A stretch of 41,829 nt of DNA from Candidatus Nanopelagicales bacterium (GTDB lineage: Bacteria; Actinomycetota; Actinomycetes; S36-B12). A program made the position numbers and the translations under genes. The first letter of the stretch is position 1. The number at the start of each line of letters is the position of its first letter. Below, one piece after another: positions 22,428 through 30,325 of the stretch. Location of the stretch: assembly GCA_017857705.1 (NCBI GenBank), contig JAFMCP010000009.1:1-41829 (forward strand), in the 5' to 3' direction. A model generated the notes under the pieces. It searched no databases. It worked only from the letters and a program-made list of their open reading frames with translations, and was not told the origin of the DNA.

Positions 22428-22500
22428 GCCTCCGTAGCTCAGGGGATAGAGCGCCGGTTTCCGGTACCGAAGGTCGCAGGTTCGAATCCTGCCGGGGGCA
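22428..22500 (+). tRNA. tRNA-Arg (anticodon CCG)
   Basis: GCCTCCG TA GCTC AGGGGATA GAGC G CCGGT TTCCGGT ACCGA AGGTC GCAGG TTCGAAT CCTGC CGGGGGC A; full cloverleaf (one C-A mismatch at 27-43), no encoded CCA. Confidence 0.95.
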
Positions 22501-22502
22501 CA

Positions 22503-23198
22503 ATGTCAAATATATCGCCAACTCCACTGCGAGCGCCCCAATTTGGTGGCGTTCATTTTGCGCGCACGGGTGGATCGTTTTACCCGTACTTGCTAGCCAT
22601 TTTTGTGGGAATTCTGCTGATCTCCAACATCGGTGCCACCAAATTAATTGAATTTGGGCCGCTCATTACCGACGGCGGTGTCTTCTTGTTCCCTCTGACT
22701 TACATCATTGGCGACATAATCAGCGAGGTTTACGGTTGGAAAGCAGCGCGGCGGGCGATTTTTACCGGGTTTGCAATGTCGATACTTGCTGCTTTCACTT
22801 TTTATCTAGTTCAAATTTCACCTGCAGCTGACGCCTACGAATTCCAGGGCGCATTCGAATCAGTACTTGGATTTGTGCCCCGAATCGTTCTGGCCAGTGT
22901 CCTGGGTTACTTGGTTGGTCAGTTGCTCAACGCTTATGTACTGGTCAAAATCAAGCAAAGGACAAAAGAAAAACACTTGTGGGCCCGACTAATCGGCTCT
23001 ACCGTCGTCGGGGAATTCGCAGACACCTTAGTTTTTTGCACGGTTGCCTTCTATGGAATTATTACCGGACCCGAATTTCTCAACTACGTTCTCGTTGGCT
23101 ACCTCTACAAAACATTGCTAGAAGTCTTCCTACTCCCCGTTAGCTACCCCGTTATAAGAGCGATTAAAAAACGGGAACCTACTTATCTTGGGAACTAA
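22503..23198 (+). CDS. yhhQ: VUT-family queuosine precursor transporter (YhhQ-like)
   Basis: MSNISPTPLRAPQFGG...LLISNIGATKLIEFGPLITDGGVFLFPLTYIIGDIISEVYGWKAARRAI...GEFADTLVFCTVAFYG; ATG is 2 nt after the tRNA 3' end. Confidence 0.88.
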   Translation: MSNISPTPLRAPQFGGVHFARTGGSFYPYLLAIFVGILLISNIGATKLIEFGPLITDGGVFLFPLTYIIGDIISEVYGWKAARRAIFTGFAMSILAAFTFYLVQISPAADAYEFQGAFESVLGFVPRIVLASVLGYLVGQLLNAYVLVKIKQRTKEKHLWARLIGSTVVGEFADTLVFCTVAFYGIITGPEFLNYVLVGYLYKTLLEVFLLPVSYPVIRAIKKREPTYLGN

Positions 23199-24415
23199 AT
23201 CCTTTTTGCGTATCGACCAGTCGTAAAACGCTCGACCCAGTCACGCTTGAACTCATAATACGTTCCATTTTCCATGTGTTCGCGAATTTGGTCCACCAAA
23301 CTTACCGTAAATCTTAAATTGTGAATGCTCGCCAACGTCGGGAAAATCAACTCATTACCCTTATAAGCGTGATGCAAATATCCCTGCGAATAGTTTAGGC
23401 ACGTGTAACAGTCGCACTCGCTATCGATCGGTTCACTTTTCCCTCGGCTGTAGGCATTCGATACGTTAAATCTTCCTTCAACCGTAAGCAGGGCCGAATT
23501 ACGCGCATTGCGCGTTGGAGCAACACAATCAAATGTGTCAGCACCATTTTCGGCACCTACAAACAGGTCGAGTGGTTCGCCTATCCCCAGTAAATGTCGG
23601 GGCTTGTTCTCCGGCAACTCGTCAACGACCCAGCTGATAATCGTGCCAAGGGTTTCCTTATCCATCGCGCCACCGATTCCGAACCCATCAAAGTCCAATT
23701 CTCCGATTTCCCGGGCAGCCTTCCTCCGCAGATCCTCATAGTGAGCACCCTGAATGACACCAAAAAGCATTTGATACGGCTTGGTCGAACGCTCCTCCGT
23801 GAGCCTTTCGTGCTCATCGATACACCGCTGGGCCCACTCAAGGGTTCGGCGCATAGCCAGAATCTGGTATTCCTTCGAGTTCATCAACGTCGTGCACTCG
23901 TCGAAAGCAAAAATAATATCGGCTCCAATTGCATGTTGTACCTGCATGGAAACTTCGGCAGAAAAACGATGCATTGAGCCGTCAAGATGCGACTTAAATG
24001 TCACGCCATCGTCATCAACGTGTGCCAACCGGTCCTTGCCGGGTGCGATTACATCACTTTCAACGGTATAAGCACTATCCATTGAAAGCACTTTCTTGAA
24101 GCCAACGCCCAACGACAGGACTTGGAATCCACCGCTGTCGGTAAATGTTGGAAGCGGCCAATTCATGAAAGTCCCGAGTCCACCAGCTGCATCAATTATT
24201 TCGGTCCCAGGCTGTAGATACAGGTGATAGGCATTTGAGAGGACGGCCTGTGCACCAAGGTCTCGAACACTTTCGGGGAGAATAGACTTGACCGTTCCTT
24301 TGGTCCCCACTGGAATAAATGCGGGCGTTTTTATTTCACCATGCGGCGTAGTGATCACTCCAGTTCGCCCACGTGCCTGATCAAGCTGAGAGACGATTTC
24401 AAATCCGTGGGTCAC
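23195..24415 (-). CDS. tgt: tRNA-guanine(34) transglycosylase
   Basis: 406 aa; TDSGGFQVLSLG, FDCVAPTRNARN, zinc site ECDCYTCLNY...SIHNLRF; stop overlaps yhhQ stop (CTAA). Confidence 0.94.
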   Translation of the reverse strand: MTHGFEIVSQLDQARGRTGVITTPHGEIKTPAFIPVGTKGTVKSILPESVRDLGAQAVLSNAYHLYLQPGTEIIDAAGGLGTFMNWPLPTFTDSGGFQVLSLGVGFKKVLSMDSAYTVESDVIAPGKDRLAHVDDDGVTFKSHLDGSMHRFSAEVSMQVQHAIGADIIFAFDECTTLMNSKEYQILAMRRTLEWAQRCIDEHERLTEERSTKPYQMLFGVIQGAHYEDLRRKAAREIGELDFDGFGIGGAMDKETLGTIISWVVDELPENKPRHLLGIGEPLDLFVGAENGADTFDCVAPTRNARNSALLTVEGRFNVSNAYSRGKSEPIDSECDCYTCLNYSQGYLHHAYKGNELIFPTLASIHNLRFTVSLVDQIREHMENGTYYEFKRDWVERFTTGRYAKRI

Positions 24416-24424
24416 CGCGCAATG

Positions 24425-25630
24425 CTACATATTGACAGCTTTTTGAAATTGGCGGTCATAGGCTAGGCGCATTTCAACACCCATGTACATAAACTCAGAG
24501 ACTGTCTCTAACAATTCGGGTGTGGGAAAAATCCACTGATCCTCAACTAAATCCGGATCAATATCTTCCATAGCTTCCTGCGCGCCAGACACGGGACACA
24601 CGTACTGAACCCATTCCGCAAGTCGAGCAGCAACAACAGGGTCGTAGTAATAGTTCATCAGACGTTCCGCATTTGACTTATGCGTTGCCACTGAAGGAAT
24701 CAACATATTGTCCGCCCAAAGCATTCCACCAGAATCTGGAATTCCAAATCCAAACTTTTGACCCAAGCCTAAAACATCACCCGACCAACCGATCACCGCA
24801 ATTGCATCACCACTATCCAGTGCCGCAATGTAGTCATTTCCGGTGACCTGTCGAATAAAACCTTCGTCGATCTTTTGCACCAAAACTTCAAGCGATTCAT
24901 CAAATTGCTGTGCGGTGAAGTTGGACATGTCGTATCCCAACCAATTGAGGATCAAGCCCATGCTGTCCGTCATTTCCGTCAAGATAGTAACGCGACCTTT
25001 TAATTTCGGGTCAAAAAATTGATCAAGTGACGTGATTTCCGCAACCCCGAGCTCACGTTCGAGTAGCGGTGTGTTCCAACCGATTCCCGTAAATCCAGAC
25101 TGCCATGGAAGTGAGTATTCGCGACCTGGGTCAAATGGGACTTCCTTTAAAGAGGGCAGCAAATTCACCCAGTTAGGGATCAATTGCTTATTCAGTGGTG
25201 CGGCAAAACCTGAGTCGATAAAGAGTTCCACACCTTCTTCAGTGAGCACGACAATATCTCGGTCAATGCTCCGACCCTGCTCCAAGTTTGTCTGAACTTT
25301 TGCAAAAAACTCATTACTGTCGTTTATGTCATCCGTGTAGACGACATCAATTCCTGTACTGGACGTGAAATCATTCAACGTCGTCGGATTTTTCTTTGAG
25401 ACATCAATGTATTGCGGCCAGTTAGAGAAGTAGACAACTTTTTCCGAGTCAGAAAGATCCTTCTCGATAGGTTCAGGGCTTGGCGGTGTTTCACTTTGTG
25501 ATGAGCTCGTCGGTGTACCCGTTTCACGCGAAGTCACACCTGCACCACATGCGGCCAATGTCGCAGCGCTCGCTCCAACACCACCAACGACCAAGAGCTT
25601 GCGCCGAGTAATTGAAGTTCGATTTGTCAT
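24425..25630 (-). CDS. spermidine/putrescine-type ABC transporter substrate-binding lipoprotein (PotD-like)
   Basis: 401 aa; twin-arginine-like lipoprotein signal TRRKLLVVGGVGASAATLAACGAG; VVYFSNWPQYIDVSKKNPTTLNDFTSSTGIDVVY, YDMSNFTAQQFDESLEVL, IAVIGWSGDVL. Confidence 0.85.
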   Translation of the reverse strand: MTNRTSITRRKLLVVGGVGASAATLAACGAGVTSRETGTPTSSSQSETPPSPEPIEKDLSDSEKVVYFSNWPQYIDVSKKNPTTLNDFTSSTGIDVVYTDDINDSNEFFAKVQTNLEQGRSIDRDIVVLTEEGVELFIDSGFAAPLNKQLIPNWVNLLPSLKEVPFDPGREYSLPWQSGFTGIGWNTPLLERELGVAEITSLDQFFDPKLKGRVTILTEMTDSMGLILNWLGYDMSNFTAQQFDESLEVLVQKIDEGFIRQVTGNDYIAALDSGDAIAVIGWSGDVLGLGQKFGFGIPDSGGMLWADNMLIPSVATHKSNAERLMNYYYDPVVAARLAEWVQYVCPVSGAQEAMEDIDPDLVEDQWIFPTPELLETVSEFMYMGVEMRLAYDRQFQKAVNM

Positions 25631-25674
25631 AACCCAAACGTATGGGGATTTAATGCTTCACGCAAACACCTTTG

Positions 25675-25692
25675 TGTCACAGAGTTGTCACA
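25675..25692 (-). repeat. pair of 7-bp direct repeats, 11-bp period, upstream of the potD-like gene
   Basis: TGTCACA GAGT TGTCACA (plus strand) at 25675-25681 and 25686-25692, in the 98-bp intergenic region about 45-60 bp upstream of the start codon; candidate operator. Confidence 0.3.
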
Positions 25693-25728
25693 CAATGCAA
25701 TGGCTTTGACGAGTTTTGACAACAAGTA

Positions 25729-26694
25729 TTACTGGTTCGCATACCAATTTGTTAATTCAGCAAAGCCCTCATCAAGGGAAATGGTCGGGCTCCAGTTCAG
25801 CAATCTCTTTGTTTGTTCAATGTCGAACCAGTGGGCAGTTGCTAATTGCTCAACCAGAAAGGTTGTCAATGGTGGTTCACTGTTGCGATTTTTCCAGGCA
25901 AATTCGGCGGCACGACCGGCAGCCATGGCGATGCGAAACGAAACGCTGCGAGACGGCTGTGGGACTCCAGCTGCTTGTGTTATGCGCATCAGTGTTTCCC
26001 GCACCGTGCGAGGCTCCCCATTCGACACCATATGGGGTCGACCATAGGCATCCGGCGCTGCAGTCAGTGAACAAGCGAAGGCCCGTGCAGCATTTGACAC
26101 ATAGGTTGTATCAATTAACGCATAGCCGCCATCGATGTAAAACAGTCTGCCTGAACGTGCCCGCTCCACAATTCGTTCGATTAGTTGCGTATCCCCTGGA
26201 CCCCAAACCAAATGCGGACGCAAGGCCAAAGTGGCGAAAGTGGAAGTGTTGGCGGCTAAAACATCCAACTCCGCAAGGGCCTTTGTTTGGCTGTAAGCAC
26301 CCCTCACGCTTGTGGGCTGCGCCGGTTGCGCACCGGCACCGATCAATGCGCTTCCAGTATGGGCAACCGATGGAGAAGAAGCGTAGATGAACTTCTTAAC
26401 ACCATGCTGTTTTGCAGCCTCTAAAAGCATTTGAGTTGCCCCGACATTTGCGTCGAGGAACTCTTGGTAACTTCCAACAATCCCCACTTTTGCAGCCAAG
26501 TGAACAATTGCATCTATCCCATCCATCCACTCGTCTTGGTTTTTTGGAGCCGTGAGGTCGTCAAGAAACTCGCGGGCACCCTCGATACCGCATGGATTCC
26601 TTTGAACAACGACGCACTCGTGACCCGCCTTCAGGATTTCCTGGACAACCGATGATCCGAGAAGACCTCGCCCGCCAGTGATGAGTACCTTCAC
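25729..26694 (-). CDS. oleD: NAD(P)-dependent short-chain dehydrogenase/3beta-HSD-like, OleD (2-alkyl-3-ketoacid reductase)
   Basis: 321 aa; MKVLITGGRGLLGSSVVQEIL, YSQTKALAE (YxxxK), LRPHLVWGPGDTQLIERIVERARSG; GTG start overlaps oleBC stop (GTGA). Confidence 0.82.
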   Translation of the reverse strand: MKVLITGGRGLLGSSVVQEILKAGHECVVVQRNPCGIEGAREFLDDLTAPKNQDEWMDGIDAIVHLAAKVGIVGSYQEFLDANVGATQMLLEAAKQHGVKKFIYASSPSVAHTGSALIGAGAQPAQPTSVRGAYSQTKALAELDVLAANTSTFATLALRPHLVWGPGDTQLIERIVERARSGRLFYIDGGYALIDTTYVSNAARAFACSLTAAPDAYGRPHMVSNGEPRTVRETLMRITQAAGVPQPSRSVSFRIAMAAGRAAEFAWKNRNSEPPLTTFLVEQLATAHWFDIEQTKRLLNWSPTISLDEGFAELTNWYANQ

Positions 26695-29213
26695 GCCGAG
26701 CCCGCTAATTTCTTATTGGCCCATCGAGAAATCTCTTCGCGATTGAGTTTTGCGTTATGACGGATGTCAGTGGGCAGCGACCTGACTCGGAGAATCGCCG
26801 CGATTGGAGCACCAGCGACTTCTCTCACCCGGTCCTCGCGTCGCAACTGCGAAAGCTCTCGCCCTTGATCAGATTCGATGTACACAATTACAACAGCTGA
26901 CGCTTCCTTTGGACCAACACCAACACATGCAGCTTGGCGAACAAAATCCAAAGACTCAACCCGTTGTTCGACCGGAACGGGCGTAACAACCCCCATTTGT
27001 GTGGTAATCACATGCGACTTTCGTCCTTCAATCCACAATGAACCACCAGCATCCAGATGTCCAACGTCTCCCGTGCGATGCCAACCTAAGAATTGGGAGC
27101 TGGTGCGTTCAGTAAATGCAAGGTTGTTGTAACTATTTTTCATGTGTGGAGCGCGCACGACAATTTCACCCATTACTTCAGGGTCTGTCGTCAAATGATC
27201 TGGGTCACTCCACGGAGCAATCTTGATGTCAACTCCTGGGAGTCCCCTGCCAACAAGCACCCCGTGATCCTCGTCTGAACTCAGAATCTCCGCGAGTGAA
27301 ATTTCACTCAGGGGCAACGCCTCGGTCATGCCGTAAGGAGTCCTGATCGAAGCGCTAGGGATCAACTCCGCCAAACGCTTCAGTAATGATTTAGGCACTG
27401 GCGCTCCCGCACTCAGAATTAATCGAATGCCACTCCAATCAGCATTTTCATGTTCAGGGACAGTATCTATAACGTTGGTCAAAGCTGCAGGAGAGGCCCA
27501 CAGGAGCGTGCCACCTGCACGGACCACACTTTCATTGAGCGCCCGGTAGGTCAGTGAACTAGGTTTCCCCGGGTTCATGTTTGGCAACACAGATGCGATT
27601 CCCAAGGCTGGACCAAATACGGCCCATGGCGCAAAGGCCGCGATGATCACGTCATGCGATTCAATTGAATACTGCGATTGCAGGGCAGCCACAGTCCTTG
27701 CAATATGTCCTCGCGAATACTGCACGCCTTTTGCTGGACCTGTTGATCCAGAAGTAAAGACAACTGCACCTAGATCCTTCGATGGGAACTCGTGCTTGCT
27801 AGTTCCATCAACGACGACATTAGCTTTTCCGCGTTCACCAGCCTTGCCCAACTCCTTTGTGCTGATTCGAGCTCCAGGGATTTGAAGGCTTCGCATCAGT
27901 GGCCATGCTCGCGGTACTCCCACCACGTGATCAATGTGAGCACCGCGCAAGGCACGGAACATTCCTCGCAATCCCAGCCCCGAGTCCGCGAGTACCACGG
28001 CGGCGCCAAGATTCCACGTGGCATATATCAAGGGGATGAGCAATGGACCTGGAGGGACAAGAAAGGCGACTCGATCACCAGCGGTAACGCCCTTCTCAGA
28101 CAGATATCGCATGGAAAATTCCGTTTGCGAATGAAGTTCTCTCCAAGTCACCGAGCGGTGTTCGTTCATGGCGGTTAGTCCCACCACATTTGGGCGAATG
28201 ATTGCTTGTTCCATCATCTGCGCACCGAAATCAACTAATGAGTTATCGATCTCATTTGGTGAGTCGACGTGTGGTCCCCTGGGTGACTCAATCCAACTGA
28301 ATACATCACTCACTAGTCCGGGAGCATCCTCACTCACCAGGTGAGAGGCCCCTTCATACCTATGCACTTCTGCATGCGGAATTCGTGATTTCAGATCTCG
28401 AAGGTAAATGTCAGAAAAAACGGGATCATTGGGGCCCCAGCACATAAGTACTGGCGTTTGCGAAAGCAGGTTAAGGTTCAGAGCGATCTGATCCAATGTT
28501 GCACGGCTTACATGATTCACTTCAAACGGGATGTCGGCCACGAAACCATGAATCGCTTTCCGTAATTCTCGTGTGCGATACGGTGCGCGGAACCCAGCGG
28601 CAACGTCACGTGACATTTTTGAACCACTGAGAACCCGTGTCCCAAACACAAATCCTTGGGTGTACTCGGTTATGGGTGCAAGCAAGCCCCTAGCTCGCGC
28701 AAGTCGAATGACAGCAGGATTCTTGAACTCTGTTGGCTGGTGCACAGCAGTATTGAGCAAAATCACTCCGGTGATTTTGTGGTCTGCTGAAGCAATCTCA
28801 TTCTCTACCCAACCCAATGAAATGGGGCCTCCCCAATCATGGGCCAAAGACATGATCGGTGTTGTGATTTTCAAAGCACGGATCAAACGAGTGAGGTCGT
28901 CCACCCTTTGATCCAATACCCGTTCAGAATCAAGTCTTTCTGAATAACCCATGCCTAAGTGATCAAGGGCGATCACTCGAATATTGGATGGTGCCTGCGC
29001 CAAGAAATTGCGCCAAAGGTAAGACCACGTGGGGTTTCCATGGACGCACACCAACGTCAATTCATGATTCTGGCCTGCTCCAGTGTCCAGAACATGCATG
29101 GTGCGTGGAATTCCATCGCGGTCGGTAAAGGTGACAATTCTGGACCAACTGGCATTCAGCCCGTGGACGTGCTCAGGCGGTAATTGAGCCGGTCTGCTCA
29201 CTGTTATTACCAA
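26691..29213 (-). CDS. oleBC: OleB-OleC fusion: N-terminal alpha/beta-hydrolase (beta-lactone decarboxylase) + C-terminal AMP-binding beta-lactone synthetase
   Basis: 840 aa; N-terminal CVHGNPTWSYLWRNFL and LAHDWGGPISLG (haloalkane-dehalogenase-like Asp nucleophile); C-terminal VVFTSGSTGPAKGVQYSRGH, TPYGMTEALPLSEI, WHRTGDVGHLDAGGSLWIEGRKSHVI. Confidence 0.88.
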   Translation of the reverse strand: MVITVSRPAQLPPEHVHGLNASWSRIVTFTDRDGIPRTMHVLDTGAGQNHELTLVCVHGNPTWSYLWRNFLAQAPSNIRVIALDHLGMGYSERLDSERVLDQRVDDLTRLIRALKITTPIMSLAHDWGGPISLGWVENEIASADHKITGVILLNTAVHQPTEFKNPAVIRLARARGLLAPITEYTQGFVFGTRVLSGSKMSRDVAAGFRAPYRTRELRKAIHGFVADIPFEVNHVSRATLDQIALNLNLLSQTPVLMCWGPNDPVFSDIYLRDLKSRIPHAEVHRYEGASHLVSEDAPGLVSDVFSWIESPRGPHVDSPNEIDNSLVDFGAQMMEQAIIRPNVVGLTAMNEHRSVTWRELHSQTEFSMRYLSEKGVTAGDRVAFLVPPGPLLIPLIYATWNLGAAVVLADSGLGLRGMFRALRGAHIDHVVGVPRAWPLMRSLQIPGARISTKELGKAGERGKANVVVDGTSKHEFPSKDLGAVVFTSGSTGPAKGVQYSRGHIARTVAALQSQYSIESHDVIIAAFAPWAVFGPALGIASVLPNMNPGKPSSLTYRALNESVVRAGGTLLWASPAALTNVIDTVPEHENADWSGIRLILSAGAPVPKSLLKRLAELIPSASIRTPYGMTEALPLSEISLAEILSSDEDHGVLVGRGLPGVDIKIAPWSDPDHLTTDPEVMGEIVVRAPHMKNSYNNLAFTERTSSQFLGWHRTGDVGHLDAGGSLWIEGRKSHVITTQMGVVTPVPVEQRVESLDFVRQAACVGVGPKEASAVVIVYIESDQGRELSQLRREDRVREVAGAPIAAILRVRSLPTDIRHNAKLNREEISRWANKKLAGSA

Positions 29214-30226
29214 TCAATTTCGATAACAGCCGCGTTCAAGCCTGAACCAATTCCCATGCATGCGATTCGGTCACCGGTTTGTAAACCATCAACTGACTGG
29301 GCTAGCGTGAATGGAACCGAGGCCGGCCCGATGTTTCCCTGTAATGGGAAAGTAGTTGGAACCTTAGTGGAGTCAATTCCCAATGCCGAAATAATTGCTG
29401 CATTATGAACCTGAGAGACCTGATGCAAAATGTACATATCCAAATCAGACCAACTGAATTGGGACTGCGAGTCGTCCCATGTTGCTTTTGCCAGAGCTAC
29501 CCCAGCTTCGAGTAACCCACGGCTGTCGGTCCGCATTGAATCCAAATCACCCATACACAGTTGATTGTGTTGGGTCGCGGCGCGACTAACTCCTCCGCGG
29601 AAGCGATGACCCCCGTGAACCGAAGCCTTGCCGAGAACCATCGCTGCCCCACCGGAACCCAAAGTCATGGTTGCGAATTGATCCAGTACGTCTTGTTTGG
29701 TGGAGTCACCACGCGCCAACCTGGCAATTGTTGCCTCTTGCGGTCTGCGACTACCTTCACCGTCAACAACCAGTGCGTATTCAATTTGCCCTGAATCGAT
29801 CATCATGGAAGCGACCTGCATTCCATTGATAAAGCCCAGGCAAGCATTGCTCAGATCAAAGTTCAAGCACGACGAAGGAAGTTCAAGCTGCTGGTGAATA
29901 TCAACTGAGGCTGACGGCTCAAGTCGCTCCCTACAGACAGAAGTGTCAATGAGGAGACCGACCGACTCCGGATTGACTCCAGCCTCAGCGAGGGCCTTCG
30001 CTCCGGCCATTGAGGCTGCATCGGCAAATGTGACATCGGGTGCCCACCATCGGCGCTCTTTGATACCGGCCAGCGATTCCAGCATGCCCGGTCGTAATCC
30101 AACCCGGTCATAGGTCTGCATTAACTGCGCGTCAATTTCGTCGCTGGTCACAACAATGGGGGCAACAGCCGCCGTTACCGCAAGGATCGCGGTGTCTGAG
30201 TACGTGAAGGTGGCATTGCCACTCAT
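29207..30226 (-). CDS. oleA: OleA-type thiolase/3-ketoacyl synthase III (head-to-head acyl condensation)
   Basis: 339 aa; TSVCRERLEPSASVDIHQQLELPSSCLNFDLSNACLGFINGM (Cys and Glu in OleA-like context), DMYILHQVSQVHN (His), LQGNIGPASVPFTL (Asn). Confidence 0.87.
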   Translation of the reverse strand: MSGNATFTYSDTAILAVTAAVAPIVVTSDEIDAQLMQTYDRVGLRPGMLESLAGIKERRWWAPDVTFADAASMAGAKALAEAGVNPESVGLLIDTSVCRERLEPSASVDIHQQLELPSSCLNFDLSNACLGFINGMQVASMMIDSGQIEYALVVDGEGSRRPQEATIARLARGDSTKQDVLDQFATMTLGSGGAAMVLGKASVHGGHRFRGGVSRAATQHNQLCMGDLDSMRTDSRGLLEAGVALAKATWDDSQSQFSWSDLDMYILHQVSQVHNAAIISALGIDSTKVPTTFPLQGNIGPASVPFTLAQSVDGLQTGDRIACMGIGSGLNAAVIEIDW

Positions 30227-30325
30227 AATGAGCCTTTCCCGGTGCGTGAGCGCCTAGCCTGCCATGTGGTGGATAATTCAGCGAGGTCAGGTAGGCCGCA
30301 GGACTTCAAATGACAAGGAGTCTCC

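Noticed and set aside
22304-22651. Plus-strand ORFs crossing the tRNA, including the extended 22323-23198 frame with SVAQGIERRFPVPKVAGSNPAGGT
   Set aside because: That peptide is the typical spurious translation of a tRNA gene; the real transporter start is ATG 22503.
25705-25720. TTTGAC direct pair with 10-bp period near the end of oleD
   Set aside because: Six-base units in an AT-rich stretch are likely by chance; kept separate from the 7-bp TGTCACA pair.
25716-26390. 224-aa plus-strand ORF opposite oleD
   Set aside because: Antisense shadow of a well-supported gene; composition is not protein-like (many His/Pro/Arg/Cys).
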